Positions 15,100-23,484 of a stretch of 64,000 nt of DNA are shown here, one piece after another. The notes below the pieces were generated by a model. The model was not told the origin of the DNA, ran no database searches, and saw only the letters and a list, made by a program, of their open reading frames with translations. The DNA is from Coriobacteriaceae bacterium AM100-PB1-1D-6A (lineage in GTDB: Bacteria > Actinomycetota > Coriobacteriia > Coriobacteriales > Coriobacteriaceae): assembly GCA_027660625.1 (NCBI GenBank), contig JAQDNC010000001.1, positions 124,001 to 188,000 on the forward strand, given 5' to 3'. Positions within the stretch are counted from its first letter, which is position 1; the number at the start of each line of letters is the position of its first letter. The position numbers and the translations under genes are program-made.

Positions 15100-16126
15100 C
15101 GATCTTGCTGACCGTGTTCTTTATGCCGCTGCTGGCGAGCCGCTTCGCCGAAAGGGTCACGCGAAGCCTCTGTATGTTGCCGTAATCGGATGTCTTGCCG
15201 GAGTGCTGGCGACCGGAGGGGTCGCCTACGCTGTTGTCAATTCCAGTTATTTTGCCTCTGCCTGGGGAAACCATGGCAACGGAGAGTCCGTTACCTGGAC
15301 AAATGGCGGCTCGTCGGGGACGAAATATACCTACACCAGAGAGTTTGGTGATGGTATCGCGCCCCAAAGCCTGGAGGGTGCAGTCCAGAAGGTCAATCTG
15401 TCCGTCGAGGGCAACGGCTATACGCTCGACATTCATGAGATGGCAATCGACGAGAACGGTTGCGGTGCTGTGACGTTTACATTGTCCAATCCGAATGGCG
15501 TTAACTACTACAAGCCGGCGGCAGAGCTTGGCGAACTTGTTCTCTATGGTGAAGAAGAAGGGGGCGTCAGTACACCCAGCATGAACTTCGGCGAGGAATG
15601 GGCTGATACACGCTGCACCATTGATAAAGACACATCAAGCGACGCGGTCATTAACGGCACGATGTACTTTGCATCTTGGAATCGCGATCGAGATTTACGA
15701 CATGCGGTCACCTGGAATATCAGTTGGACGGAGGGCAAAGGTGAGGATGCGAAGGTGATCGAGGTATCGACGCCAGAGTTTAACGTCGGAGCGCACGTCG
15801 ATACAAAAGAACTCCGCTCCGATGACTCGCCTCTCGAGATCAGTCCGTTTTCCATCCAGACGCACATCGATGATCTGGGCTATGAAGCAGTTGATCATAA
15901 ACTGACCGTCACCTACAAGGATGGGTCAGAGCAGATTATCGAAGATGACGACGCAGGGGCGTACAATTTCTATGTTTCGATGGGACGCAATAGCGGAGAG
16001 AACATTTGGGTGCCAACGAAGTTGATTGATGTCGACCAAGTGGTTTCAGTAACGCTCGAAGGCACACGCTGCACTTCAACAGGGGGCGCCGAAACGTCGG
16101 AACCCTTTACCATCGTCTATTCGTAA
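15050..16126 (+). CDS. Membrane-anchored anti-sigma factor candidate (DUF4179-like)
   Basis: The 358-residue protein starts with GTG 15050 (GAGGAGGG upstream). It has a short cytoplasmic region (residues 1-40), one membrane helix (about 41-63, rich in Val, Ala and Gly) and a large extracytoplasmic domain of about 290 residues with many Thr, Ser and Asp. This topology, and the overlap with the ECF sigma gene, fit an anti-sigma factor that senses a cell-surface signal. The cytoplasmic part is short and lacks a clear zinc ZAS motif. The DUF4179 resemblance is from overall pattern only. A terminator follows. Confidence 0.75.
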   Translation: MKSNQIKQAFESVQADSDLADRVLYAAAGEPLRRKGHAKPLYVAVIGCLAGVLATGGVAYAVVNSSYFASAWGNHGNGESVTWTNGGSSGTKYTYTREFGDGIAPQSLEGAVQKVNLSVEGNGYTLDIHEMAIDENGCGAVTFTLSNPNGVNYYKPAAELGELVLYGEEEGGVSTPSMNFGEEWADTRCTIDKDTSSDAVINGTMYFASWNRDRDLRHAVTWNISWTEGKGEDAKVIEVSTPEFNVGAHVDTKELRSDDSPLEISPFSIQTHIDDLGYEAVDHKLTVTYKDGSEQIIEDDDAGAYNFYVSMGRNSGENIWVPTKLIDVDQVVSVTLEGTRCTSTGGAETSEPFTIVYS

Positions 16127-16133
16127 GATTTGG

Positions 16134-16166
16134 GGCCGCTTTCTACTAGGGGAAGCGGCCTTCTTT
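16134..16166 (+). terminator. Intrinsic terminator after the anti-sigma gene
   Basis: GGCCGCTT pairs with AAGCGGCC across a short loop and is followed by TTCTTT. Confidence 0.7.
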
Positions 16167-16211
16167 GCGGTAAATGGGCGGTTAGACCGCACGATATTCG
16201 CCTGCATTCCT

Positions 16212-16332
16212 GAAGTATGCGGCAAAATCTTGATGGGTCGACCACACCGTATATGCTCAAGCGCTCTACCTGCGGGTTTATTATCGCAAAACCCCGGTGC
16301 GCTCGGCGGGTCCAGAATTTGCCGCATACTTC
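16212..16332. repeat. Long-spaced inverted repeat
   Basis: GAAGTATGCGGCAAAA at 16212-16227 is matched by its complement at 16317-16332 (15 of 16). The 89 bases between contain GGGTCGACC and GGGTCC words that continue the symmetry loosely. No gene is seen in 16170-16460. Confidence 0.6.
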
Positions 16333-16410
16333 CGAAAGCGCCGCCGATTTCCATGCGACAGGTGAGAGCAGATCACCGTTGGAGCGCGACGTTTCCCCAG
16401 ATAAAACCGA

Positions 16411-16427
16411 CCAAAATAAACCTGTCC
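16411..16427 (+). repeat. Short interspersed repeat R2, copy 2
   Basis: Same 17-bp word as at 14467 and 42146. Flanking ACC and GGCAGGT are only partly complementary here. Confidence 0.7.
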
Positions 16428-16462
16428 CTTTTTGGCAGGTAACGTTGCCCCGACGAGCACGT

Positions 16463-16603
16463 CGGATCCCCGGCCCGGGCGGCACAGGGGTTAAGTTTGT
16501 CGCGAGTTCCGCACGAGCCGGAGGCCACTTAATGTGGCCTCCGTGCGAGCCAGGACTGTAGAGCAGCAAACTTAACCCCTGTGCCGCCCGGCCCGGGGAT
16601 CCG
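16463..16603. repeat. Nested inverted-repeat element, copy 2 (upstream of rpsL)
   Basis: Arms of 37 bp at 16463-16499 and 16567-16603 match at 36 of 37 positions. They enclose a 67-base core with the inner hairpin GGAGGCCAC / GTGGCCTCC around the invariant TTAA loop. The core shares TTCCGCACGAGCC, CACTTAATGTG and CAGGACTGTAGAGCAG with the other copies, while the outer arm sequence is different. The inner stem differs from copy 1 by a compensated A-T to G-C pair. Confidence 0.85.
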
Positions 16604-16686
16604 CCCCCGCGCACAGGAGGGGATTCCTTTTGTGTAGGCTTTGCGGAAATGTGCCAATTTTGGGATACGCCCGGCGGCGTGGTCTG

Positions 16687-16715
16687 TTGACGGCACAGCT
16701 AACGGCACGTATCCT
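16687..16715 (+). promoter_or_regulatory. Promoter of the str operon
   Basis: TTGACG (16687-16692) and TATCCT (16710-16715) are 17 bases apart, 84 bases after the end of the nested repeat. The roughly 85-base leader holds a small AGGGG/CCCCT hairpin. Confidence 0.65.
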
Positions 16716-16808
16716 ATCGAACTGCGTGTTTCGTAGGGGGATGCTGACCCCTCGATTCAAGCCGTTGCACTTTACAGAAAGCTGGAATCATTCGAGAAGG
16801 AGTACGCT

Positions 16809-17186
16809 TTGCCTACTATTAACCAGCTGGTTCGCCAGGGCCGTCGTTCCGTGCCCAAGAAGTCCAAGAACGCTGCTCTGCAGCACAACTCCCAGAAGCG
16901 CGGCGTGTGCACCCGCGTCTTCACCACGAGCCCCAAGAAGCCGAACTCGGCTCTTCGTAAGGTTGCCCGTGTTCGCCTCGTCAACGGCATCGAAGTTACT
17001 GCTTACATCCCGGGTGAGGGCCACAACCTGCAGGAGCACTCCATCGTGCTCGTCCGCGGCGGTCGTGTCCGTGACCTCCCTGGTGTCCGTTATCACGTCA
17101 TCCGTGGCGCCTACGACGCTGCTCCGGTCCAGAACCGTATGCAGGCCCGTTCCAAGTACGGTGCTAAGCGCCCCAAGGCTAAATAA
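16809..17186 (+). CDS. rpsL: 30S ribosomal protein S12
   Basis: The 125-residue protein is S12, which sits at the decoding centre. The start is TTG 16809 with GAGAAGGAG upstream and gives the standard PTINQL. The loop [12 protein letters not shown] keeps Lys43. In the second conserved loop, [13 protein letters not shown], residue 88 is Arg where most bacteria have Lys. It is the first gene of rpsL-rpsG-fusA-rpsJ. Confidence 0.97.
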   Translation: MPTINQLVRQGRRSVPKKSKNAALQHNSQKRGVCTRVFTTSPKKPNSALRKVARVRLVNGIEVTAYIPGEGHNLQEHSIVLVRGGRVRDLPGVRYHVIRGAYDAAPVQNRMQARSKYGAKRPKAK

Positions 17187-17259
17187 GCCAGATAACGTTT
17201 TGATACTTTCGCCGTGTGCCGCCTAAGCGCCGCACGGTAGACACTTAAGGAGATTTCAC

Positions 17260-17733
17260 ATGCCGCGTCGTGCAGCAGCTAATCGTCGTGAGGTTCAGCC
17301 TGACGCCGTTTACAACAACCGCCTGGTGACTCAGCTCATCAACAAGGTCCTTCTTGACGGCAAGAAGGCCACCGCTGAGCGCATCGTTTACACCGCTTTC
17401 GAGATCGTTGCCGAGAAGTCTGAGGGTGGCGACGCTCTCGCTACCTTCAAGAAGGCTATGGACAACGTCAAGCCCACGCTCGAGGTTAAGCCCAAGCGTG
17501 TCGGCGGCGCTACCTATCAGGTCCCGATGGAGGTCAACTCCCGTCGTTCCACCGCTCTGGGTATCCGCTGGATCGTCAACTTCTCCCGCGCTCGCAAGGA
17601 GAAGACCATGGCCGAGCGTCTCGCCAACGAGATCCTCGACGCCTCCAACGGCCTGGGCGCTTCCGTCAAGAAGCGTGAGGACGTCTTCAAGATGGCCGAG
17701 GCCAACCGCGCGTTCTCTCACTATCGTTGGTAA
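17260..17733 (+). CDS. rpsG: 30S ribosomal protein S7
   Basis: The 157-residue protein is S7, the primary binder that nucleates assembly of the 30S head. It has the normal length and motifs: [14 protein letters not shown] near residues 25-38, [11 protein letters not shown] near 80-90, and FSHYRW at the C-terminus. The ATG has AAGGAG upstream. It sits between rpsL (73-base gap) and fusA (19-base gap) in the standard order. Confidence 0.97.
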   Translation: MPRRAAANRREVQPDAVYNNRLVTQLINKVLLDGKKATAERIVYTAFEIVAEKSEGGDALATFKKAMDNVKPTLEVKPKRVGGATYQVPMEVNSRRSTALGIRWIVNFSRARKEKTMAERLANEILDASNGLGASVKKREDVFKMAEANRAFSHYRW

Positions 17734-17752
17734 GTTAAGGTAAGGAACTAAC

Positions 17753-19852
17753 ATGGCTAAGCCTAAGTACAAGCTTTCCGATACCCGTAACATCGGCATC
17801 ATGGCCCACATCGATGCCGGTAAGACCACCACGACCGAGCGTATTCTTTACTACACCGGTAAGACCCACAAGATCGGTGAGGTCCATGAGGGCGCTGCCA
17901 CCATGGACTGGATGGTTCAGGAGCAGGAGCGCGGCGTAACCATTACCTCCGCTGCTACCACCTGCTTCTGGAACAAGGACGGCAAGGACTACCGCATCCA
18001 GATCATCGACACCCCGGGCCACGTTGACTTCACCGCCGAGGTCGAGCGCTGCCTGCGCGTCCTCGATGGCGCTGTCGCCGTCTTCGACGCCGTTGCCGGC
18101 GTTCAGCCCCAGTCTGAGACCGTTTGGCGTCAGGCTTCTACCTTCAACGTTCCCCGCATCGCCTTCATCAACAAGTATGACCGCGTGGGCGCTGACTTCT
18201 TCAACGCTATCGAGACCATGAAGGATCGTCTCGACGCTAACGCCGTGGCCGCTCAGGTCCCGATGGGCGCCGAGGACAACTTCTGGGGCGTCATCGACCT
18301 GGTCACCATGACTGCATGGGACTTCAAGGCCGACGAGAAGGGCATGACCTACCCCGAGCCGATGGACGAGATCCCGGCTGAGTTCGCCGACATCGCTGCC
18401 ACCAAGCGCGAGGAGCTCCTCGACGCTGCTGCCAGCTTTGACGACGAGCTCATGGAGAAGATCCTTATGGAGGAGGACTTCACCGTCGAGGAGCTCAAGG
18501 CTGCTCTGCGTAAGGGCGTTCTGGCCAACGAGCTCAACCTCGTCTTCGTGGGCTCCGCCTACAAGAACAAGGGCGTCCAGGAGCTGCTCGACGCTGTCGT
18601 CGACTACCTGCCCAGCCCGCTCGACGTTGAGGCCGTCACCGGTACCGATCCGGACACCGGCGAGGAGATCCAGCGTCATCCTTCCTTCGACGAGCCCTTC
18701 TCCGGCCTGGTCTTCAAGATCATGACCGACCCGTTCGTCGGTAAGCTCACCTACGTCCGCGTTTACTCCGGCCGCGCCGAGTCCGGCTCCTACGTTGTCA
18801 ACGCTTCCAACGGTCAGCGCGAGCGCCTCGGCCGAATCCTCGAGATGAACGCCGCCGAGCGTATCGACCGTGACGACGCTGCCGCCGGCGACATCGTCGC
18901 TTGCGTCGGATTCAAGAACTCCACCACCGGTGACACCCTGTGCGCCGAGGGCAAGGAGATCGTCCTCGAGAAGATCGAGTTCGCTAAGCCCGTTATCGAC
19001 GTTGCCATCGAGCCCAAGACCAAGGCCGAGCAGGACAAGATGTCCCTGGCTCTGACCAAGCTCGCCGAGGAGGACCCGACCTTCCAGGTGTCCACCAACC
19101 ACGAGACCGGCCAGACCATCATCGCCGGCATGGGCGAGCTGCACCTCGAGATCATCGTCGACCGTCTGCTCCGCGAGTTCAAGGTTGACGCTAACGTTGG
19201 TAAGCCCCAGGTTGCCTACCGCGAGACCGCTGGTCACGACGTCGAGAAGGCTGAGGGCAAGTTCGTCCGTCAGTCCGGTGGTCGCGGTCAGTACGGCCAC
19301 GCCGTCATCAAGCTCGAGAAGATGGAGGAGGGCTTCGGCTACGAGTTCGTCAACGCTATCGTCGGCGGCGTCGTGCCCAAGGAGTACATCCCGTCCATCG
19401 ACAAGGGCATCCAGGAGGCCCTGAACACCGGTGTTATCGCCGGCTTCCCGGTCCTCGACGTTAAGGTCACCCTGTTCGACGGTTCTTACCACGAGGTCGA
19501 CTCCTCCGAGGCCGCCTTTAAGATCGCCGGTTCCATGGCTATCAAGGACGCCCTCAAGAAGTCCGACCCGCAGCTGCTCGAGCCGATCATGGCTGTCGAG
19601 GTCGAGACCCCCGAGCAGTACATGGGCGACGTTATGGGCAACCTCTCCGGTCGCCGCGGCAAGATCGAGGGCATGGAGGATCGCAAGAACAGCAAGCTCA
19701 TCCGTGCCAAGGTGCCGCTGGGCGAGATGTTCGGTTACGCTACCGACCTTCGCTCCCAGACCCAGGGCCGTGCATCCTACACGATGCAGTTCGACTCTTA
19801 TGAGCCCGCGCCCAAGTCCATCGTGGACGAGGTCATGAGCAAGAACGCCTAA
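17753..19852 (+). CDS. fusA: Elongation factor G
   Basis: The 699-residue translation GTPase catalyses ribosomal translocation. The G domain shows the P-loop [20 protein letters not shown] near residue 16, the switch [10 protein letters not shown] near 87 and NKYD near 141. Domain IV ([17 protein letters not shown], near 510) and the C-terminal domain V are complete. AAGGA precedes the ATG. Length and motifs indicate a housekeeping EF-G rather than a TetM-like or EF-G2 paralogue. No tuf gene follows, although fusA-tuf is a common order. Confidence 0.97.
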   Translation: MAKPKYKLSDTRNIGIMAHIDAGKTTTTERILYYTGKTHKIGEVHEGAATMDWMVQEQERGVTITSAATTCFWNKDGKDYRIQIIDTPGHVDFTAEVERCLRVLDGAVAVFDAVAGVQPQSETVWRQASTFNVPRIAFINKYDRVGADFFNAIETMKDRLDANAVAAQVPMGAEDNFWGVIDLVTMTAWDFKADEKGMTYPEPMDEIPAEFADIAATKREELLDAAASFDDELMEKILMEEDFTVEELKAALRKGVLANELNLVFVGSAYKNKGVQELLDAVVDYLPSPLDVEAVTGTDPDTGEEIQRHPSFDEPFSGLVFKIMTDPFVGKLTYVRVYSGRAESGSYVVNASNGQRERLGRILEMNAAERIDRDDAAAGDIVACVGFKNSTTGDTLCAEGKEIVLEKIEFAKPVIDVAIEPKTKAEQDKMSLALTKLAEEDPTFQVSTNHETGQTIIAGMGELHLEIIVDRLLREFKVDANVGKPQVAYRETAGHDVEKAEGKFVRQSGGRGQYGHAVIKLEKMEEGFGYEFVNAIVGGVVPKEYIPSIDKGIQEALNTGVIAGFPVLDVKVTLFDGSYHEVDSSEAAFKIAGSMAIKDALKKSDPQLLEPIMAVEVETPEQYMGDVMGNLSGRRGKIEGMEDRKNSKLIRAKVPLGEMFGYATDLRSQTQGRASYTMQFDSYEPAPKSIVDEVMSKNA

Positions 19853-19912
19853 GTTCGAGCTCCCTGTTACGTAATCCGCGAGAGCATCTCTCGCACTCTT
19901 TGGAGGTTTAAG

Positions 19913-20221
19913 TTGGCTACCCAGAAGATCCGCATTCGCCTCAAGGGCTATGATCACGAGGTCGTCGATCAGTCCGCGAAGCTCATCGTCGAGACCGCTC
20001 AGAAGACCGGCGCTCGCGTTTCCGGTCCTGTCCCCCTGCCCACCGAGCGCAACCTGTACACGGTTATCCGCTCGCCGCACGTGAACAAGGACTCCCGTGA
20101 GCAGTTCGAGATGCGCACCCACAAGCGCCTCATCGACATCCTCGACCCCACCTCGGGCACCGTTGATTCGCTTATGCGTCTCGACCTCCCCGCTGGCGTC
20201 GACATCGACATCAAGCTCTAA
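19913..20221 (+). CDS. rpsJ: 30S ribosomal protein S10
   Basis: The 102-residue protein is S10, which is part of the 30S head and doubles as the NusE antitermination factor. The sequence [20 protein letters not shown] and [12 protein letters not shown] is canonical. The start is TTG 19913 with TGGAGG upstream. In most bacteria rpsJ leads the S10 operon and is followed by rplC. Here it ends at a strong terminator, and rplC is nearly 14 kb downstream. Confidence 0.97.
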   Translation: MATQKIRIRLKGYDHEVVDQSAKLIVETAQKTGARVSGPVPLPTERNLYTVIRSPHVNKDSREQFEMRTHKRLIDILDPTSGTVDSLMRLDLPAGVDIDIKL

Positions 20222-20241
20222 GCGATATCGCTCATAGCTTA

Positions 20242-20277
20242 AAGGGCCCCGCTGCCGTTACGGTAGCGGGGCCCTTT
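20242..20277. terminator. Bidirectional terminator between rpsJ and birA
   Basis: AAGGGCCCCGCT pairs with AGCGGGGCCCTT; a T-run follows on the plus strand. On the minus strand it ends near TTTAAG and may also stop birA transcripts. Confidence 0.85.
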
Positions 20278-20337
20278 TGTTTTGCATGATGGGTTTGGAT
20301 CGCCGGGTAAGGCTGCCGAGCGGCTGGCTGTGGCGAC

Positions 20338-21114
20338 CTACTCACTCAAGGGGCGCAATGACGCTTCCTCAAAATGGAAGGATCGCACGCCGTCCTCCGT
20401 TTCGATGCACGCACGACCAAAGCCATCGACCGTTTTAAAGATGCCTCGCGCCAGCTCGTCACCGGCAGGGGAGCGGGCGATAACGTGCTTTCCAATCCAA
20501 TTGAGGTGAGCGACATATTCGCCGTGGACGGGCGCGAGCGGTCCGGTGTTTTCTTCCATGGCGTTGAGGCGTTCTGCCCAGGCATCTATAGCGTCTATAA
20601 CTGCGTGATAGACCTCATCGAGGAGCATGTCGACAGCTGGAACGTTCTCGTTAAGGTTCGAGAGACCGATTGCCGGCAGGCCGCCATCGGGCACCTCTTG
20701 GGGCGCATAGTTCACATTGACACCAATGCCACAGACGGCGAAAGGTTTGCCTTCGTTATCGCGTGCGGCCTCGACCAGAATGCCGCCGAGTTTGCGTCCA
20801 CGCGCGACCAGGTCGTTGGGCCATTTGAGGCCAATCTCGTTTGCAAGACCCTGTTTTTCGAGCGCCTCGAGCACCGCTAGGCCGCTGACGGCAGCAAGAC
20901 CAGAGTACTTCGCAGGATTAACGCATGGACGCAGGACAATCGAAAGCAATAGGTTGCCGGCGGTTGAATCCCACTTGTGGCCGCGCCGGCCGCGTCCTGC
21001 TGTCTGAGCCCGGGCGGCAAGTCCTGTGCCGTGCGGCGCTCCCTGTTTTCCTGCTTCGAGCAGGTCATCGTTGGTCGATCCGGTTACGTCGACTATCGTT
21101 AATTTGGCATCCAT
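20338..21114 (-). CDS. birA: Biotin--[acetyl-CoA-carboxylase] ligase
   Basis: The 258-residue enzyme attaches biotin to AccB, whose gene is about 5 kb away in the divergent operon. The biotinyl-AMP loop AGRGRRGHKW near residue 40 and KWPND near 95 are intact. ATG 21114 was chosen because AAGGAGGT lies upstream and it gives a normal catalytic-domain start. There is no N-terminal DNA-binding domain, so this is a monofunctional ligase that should not repress transcription. Divergence from fabH places biotinylation beside its target pathway. Confidence 0.9.
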   Translation of the reverse strand: MDAKLTIVDVTGSTNDDLLEAGKQGAPHGTGLAARAQTAGRGRRGHKWDSTAGNLLLSIVLRPCVNPAKYSGLAAVSGLAVLEALEKQGLANEIGLKWPNDLVARGRKLGGILVEAARDNEGKPFAVCGIGVNVNYAPQEVPDGGLPAIGLSNLNENVPAVDMLLDEVYHAVIDAIDAWAERLNAMEENTGPLAPVHGEYVAHLNWIGKHVIARSPAGDELARGIFKTVDGFGRACIETEDGVRSFHFEEASLRPLSE

Positions 21115-21206
21115 AACGGCTGCTACCTCCTTAATGAATAAGTGAATAACGCAATGGTGTCGAGAGAGACACAATGTGAAGCCTTTGTCGCATTTGGACA
21201 ATTTAA

Positions 21207-21272
21207 TGTTAACACGTTAACAACGACTGAAATGCGCTATCCTCTCTTGGTCGATGTAAACACGTCAACAAC
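21207..21272. promoter_or_regulatory. Two operator-like dyads upstream of fabH
   Basis: TGTTAACACGTTAACAAC (21207-21224) and TGTAAACACGTCAACAAC (21255-21272) are 16/18 identical and start 48 bases apart. Each is nearly palindromic about a central AC (TGTTAAC then GTTAACA). The first overlaps the likely -35 region and the second lies just after a TATCCT -10 (21239-21244). This suggests repression of the fatty acid operon. The sites do not look like FapR or FabT sites; the regulator is not in the window. Confidence 0.6.
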
Positions 21273-21288
21273 TCAAAGGAGGTTAGTG

Positions 21289-22248
21289 ATGGGTTTCACG
21301 ATTCTTGGAACAGGCTCGGCGCTTCCTAAGCGCAGTGTTTCCAATGACGAGCTGTCCGAGTTCCTCGATACCTCGGATGAGTGGATTTTTACCCGCACAG
21401 GTATTAAGAGTCGCCACGTCTGCACCACCGAGTCACTTGACGACCTTGCCGTAGCGGCGAGCGAGCGGGCACTTCAGGTGTCCGGAATCGACGCGAGCCA
21501 GTTGGATCTGATCGTCTGCTCGACGACGACGGGTGACCACCTTGTTCCCGCCGAGGCGTGTGCCGTTGCTGAGCGACTGGGCGCGACGTGCCCTGCCTTC
21601 GATGTCTCGGCTGCCTGCGCCGGCTTCGTATTTGCGCTCGATGTTGCCGAGGGCTATATCGCCCGAGGACGAGCCAAGCATGTGCTTGTCGTTGCCGCCG
21701 AGCAGATGACGCGCGCGCTCGACTGGACCGACCGCGCCACCTGTGTGCTCTTTGGCGATGGGGCAGGCGCCGCGGTGATTGAGGCTGGGGGAGACAGCCC
21801 CCTTGCCGTTGAGCTTTCGACGGCGCCCGACGTCGAGACGTTGTGCGTTCCCGGTCTGGTCGGCACCTCGCCGTTTAAGGCCTCCGCAGATAGCGAGAGC
21901 GTGCTGTCCATGAATGGCCGCCGCGTGTTCAAGTTCGGCGTCAACGCGATTTGCGACACGGTCCATAAGCTTGCGAGCGATGCGGGCATTTCGGTCGAGG
22001 ACATCGACCATTTTGTATTCCATCAGGCTAACGAACGAATCCTGAGTCAGGCGGTCAAGCGCCTCGGTGTGCCAGACAAGCGCGTGGTTCGAACGCTGCG
22101 CGAGACCGGCAACATTTCGAGCGCATGCATTCCGCTTGCCCTCGACCGGCTGGCAAACGCCGGTGCACTTCACACGGGCGACACCATCGCCCTCGTTGGA
22201 TTTGGCGCCGGTCTGGATATAGGTGGCTATCTACTTCGTTGGAAGTAG
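21289..22248 (+). CDS. fabH: 3-oxoacyl-[acyl-carrier-protein] synthase III
   Basis: The 319-residue enzyme starts fatty acid synthesis by condensing an acyl-CoA with malonyl-ACP. The active-site Cys is residue 110 in SAACAGFVFA, with the His in VFHQANERI near 245 and the Asn in ETGNISSACIP near 275. ATG 21289 follows AAAGGAGGT and gives the expected N-terminus. It is the first gene of the fab/acc operon, under the paired operator-like dyads. Confidence 0.95.
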   Translation: MGFTILGTGSALPKRSVSNDELSEFLDTSDEWIFTRTGIKSRHVCTTESLDDLAVAASERALQVSGIDASQLDLIVCSTTTGDHLVPAEACAVAERLGATCPAFDVSAACAGFVFALDVAEGYIARGRAKHVLVVAAEQMTRALDWTDRATCVLFGDGAGAAVIEAGGDSPLAVELSTAPDVETLCVPGLVGTSPFKASADSESVLSMNGRRVFKFGVNAICDTVHKLASDAGISVEDIDHFVFHQANERILSQAVKRLGVPDKRVVRTLRETGNISSACIPLALDRLANAGALHTGDTIALVGFGAGLDIGGYLLRWK

Positions 22249-22300
22249 TCGCACATAGGAAATAAAAACGCCCCTAGGGCACAAACAAAGGAGAACTACC

Positions 22301-22537
22301 ATGGCAGATCAGAAGACCTTCGAGCGCGTTTGCGATGTTATCCGCGAGACCGCCGGTCTTGACGACGTCGAGATGAAGCCCGAGTCCACGCTCGAGGAGA
22401 TTGGTCTCGACAGTCTGGGCACCGTCGAGATCCTCGTCGCCGTTGAGGACGAGTTTGGCATCCAGCTCGATACCGAGGAGAACCCCAAGACGGTCGGCGA
22501 GTTCGCCGATACGGTCGAGGCGGCATTGGAGAAGTAG
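22301..22537 (+). CDS. acpP: Acyl carrier protein
   Basis: The 78-residue acidic protein carries growing acyl chains on phosphopantetheine at Ser38, in GLDSLGTVEI. It is full length and four-helical by pattern. AAAGGAG precedes the ATG. It lies between fabH and fabK, with fabK starting 2 bases after its stop. Confidence 0.95.
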   Translation: MADQKTFERVCDVIRETAGLDDVEMKPESTLEEIGLDSLGTVEILVAVEDEFGIQLDTEENPKTVGEFADTVEAALEK

Positions 22538-22539
22538 AG

Positions 22540-23484
22540 ATGCTCAAGACTCCTCTCTGCGATCTGATCGGCATCGAAAAGCCCGTGTTCCAGGGCGGTA
22601 TGGCCTGGATCGCCGACGCCTCGCTGGCGTCCGCAGTGTCCGAGGCGGGCGGCTTAGGGATTATCGCGGCCATGAACGCCGACGCCAACTGGCTGCGCGA
22701 CCAGATTCATGAGCTGCGCGCCAGGACGGATAAGCCCTTTGGCGTCAACGTCATGCTCATGAGCCCGTTTGCCGACGAGGTCGCGCGGGTCGTGATTGAC
22801 GAACGGGTGCCGGTCGTCGTGACGGGTGCCGGCAATCCCACCAAGTACATGAAGGCGTGGAACGAGGCGGGCATCAAGGTCATCCCGGTCGTTGCCTCGG
22901 TGGCGCTGGCGCGTCTCGTGGCGCGTCGTGGAGCCACTGCCGTGGTTGCCGAGGGTACCGAATCAGGCGGCCATATTGGCGAGACCTCGACGATGGCACT
23001 GGTGCCACAGGTTGTCGATGCGGTCGATATTCCCGTGGTTGCGGCTGGCGGTATCGCCGATGGCCGCGGCGTGGCGGCCGCCTTTATGCTGGGCGCCGCC
23101 GGCGTGCAGGTGGGTACGCGCTTTCTGATCGCAGATGAGTGCACCGTATCGGAGCAGTACAAGGAGATGGTCCTGAAGGCCAACGACACCTCGACGCGTG
23201 CGACCGGCCGCTCGACGGGACACCCGGTGCGTGCCCTCAAGAGCCCCTTCACTAACGCCTACGCCAAGAGCGAGGCGGCGGGCGTAAGCGTCGAGGAGCT
23301 CGGGGCCATGGGCACGGGCGCCCTTCGCAAGGCCGCCAAGGACGGCAATTACGAAGAGGGCTCGTTTTTGTGTGGACAGATTGCCGGCATGGTCAACGAG
23401 CGCCAAAGTGCACGTGAAATCGTTGACGACCTGGTCGATGGCGCCGAGCACGTCCTGAAGGGTGCGTGCGCATGGGTGGCGTAG
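22540..23484 (+). CDS. fabK: Enoyl-[acyl-carrier-protein] reductase II
   Basis: The 314-residue protein is an FMN-dependent, TIM-barrel enoyl reductase of the FabK family, which does the last reduction of each elongation cycle. GGMAWIADASLASAVSEAGG near residues 15-34, the EGTESGGHIGE phosphate-binding segment near 142 and AAGGIADGRG near 166 match FabK and related nitronate-monooxygenase-fold enzymes. Its place in the fab operon supports FabK. No fabI or fabV is in this operon. FabK lacks the triclosan-sensitive fold of FabI. It overlaps fabD by 13 bases. Confidence 0.92.
   Translation: MLKTPLCDLIGIEKPVFQGGMAWIADASLASAVSEAGGLGIIAAMNADANWLRDQIHELRARTDKPFGVNVMLMSPFADEVARVVIDERVPVVVTGAGNPTKYMKAWNEAGIKVIPVVASVALARLVARRGATAVVAEGTESGGHIGETSTMALVPQVVDAVDIPVVAAGGIADGRGVAAAFMLGAAGVQVGTRFLIADECTVSEQYKEMVLKANDTSTRATGRSTGHPVRALKSPFTNAYAKSEAAGVSVEELGAMGTGALRKAAKDGNYEEGSFLCGQIAGMVNERQSAREIVDDLVDGAEHVLKGACAWVA

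Noticed and set aside
16463..16603. Intrinsic terminator interpretation of the nested hairpins
   Set aside because: No T-run follows the arms in any copy, and the arms are far longer than those of the clear terminators elsewhere in the window.
20338..21114. BirA as transcriptional repressor at the fabH dyads
   Set aside because: The protein lacks an N-terminal HTH domain and the dyads do not resemble BirA sites.
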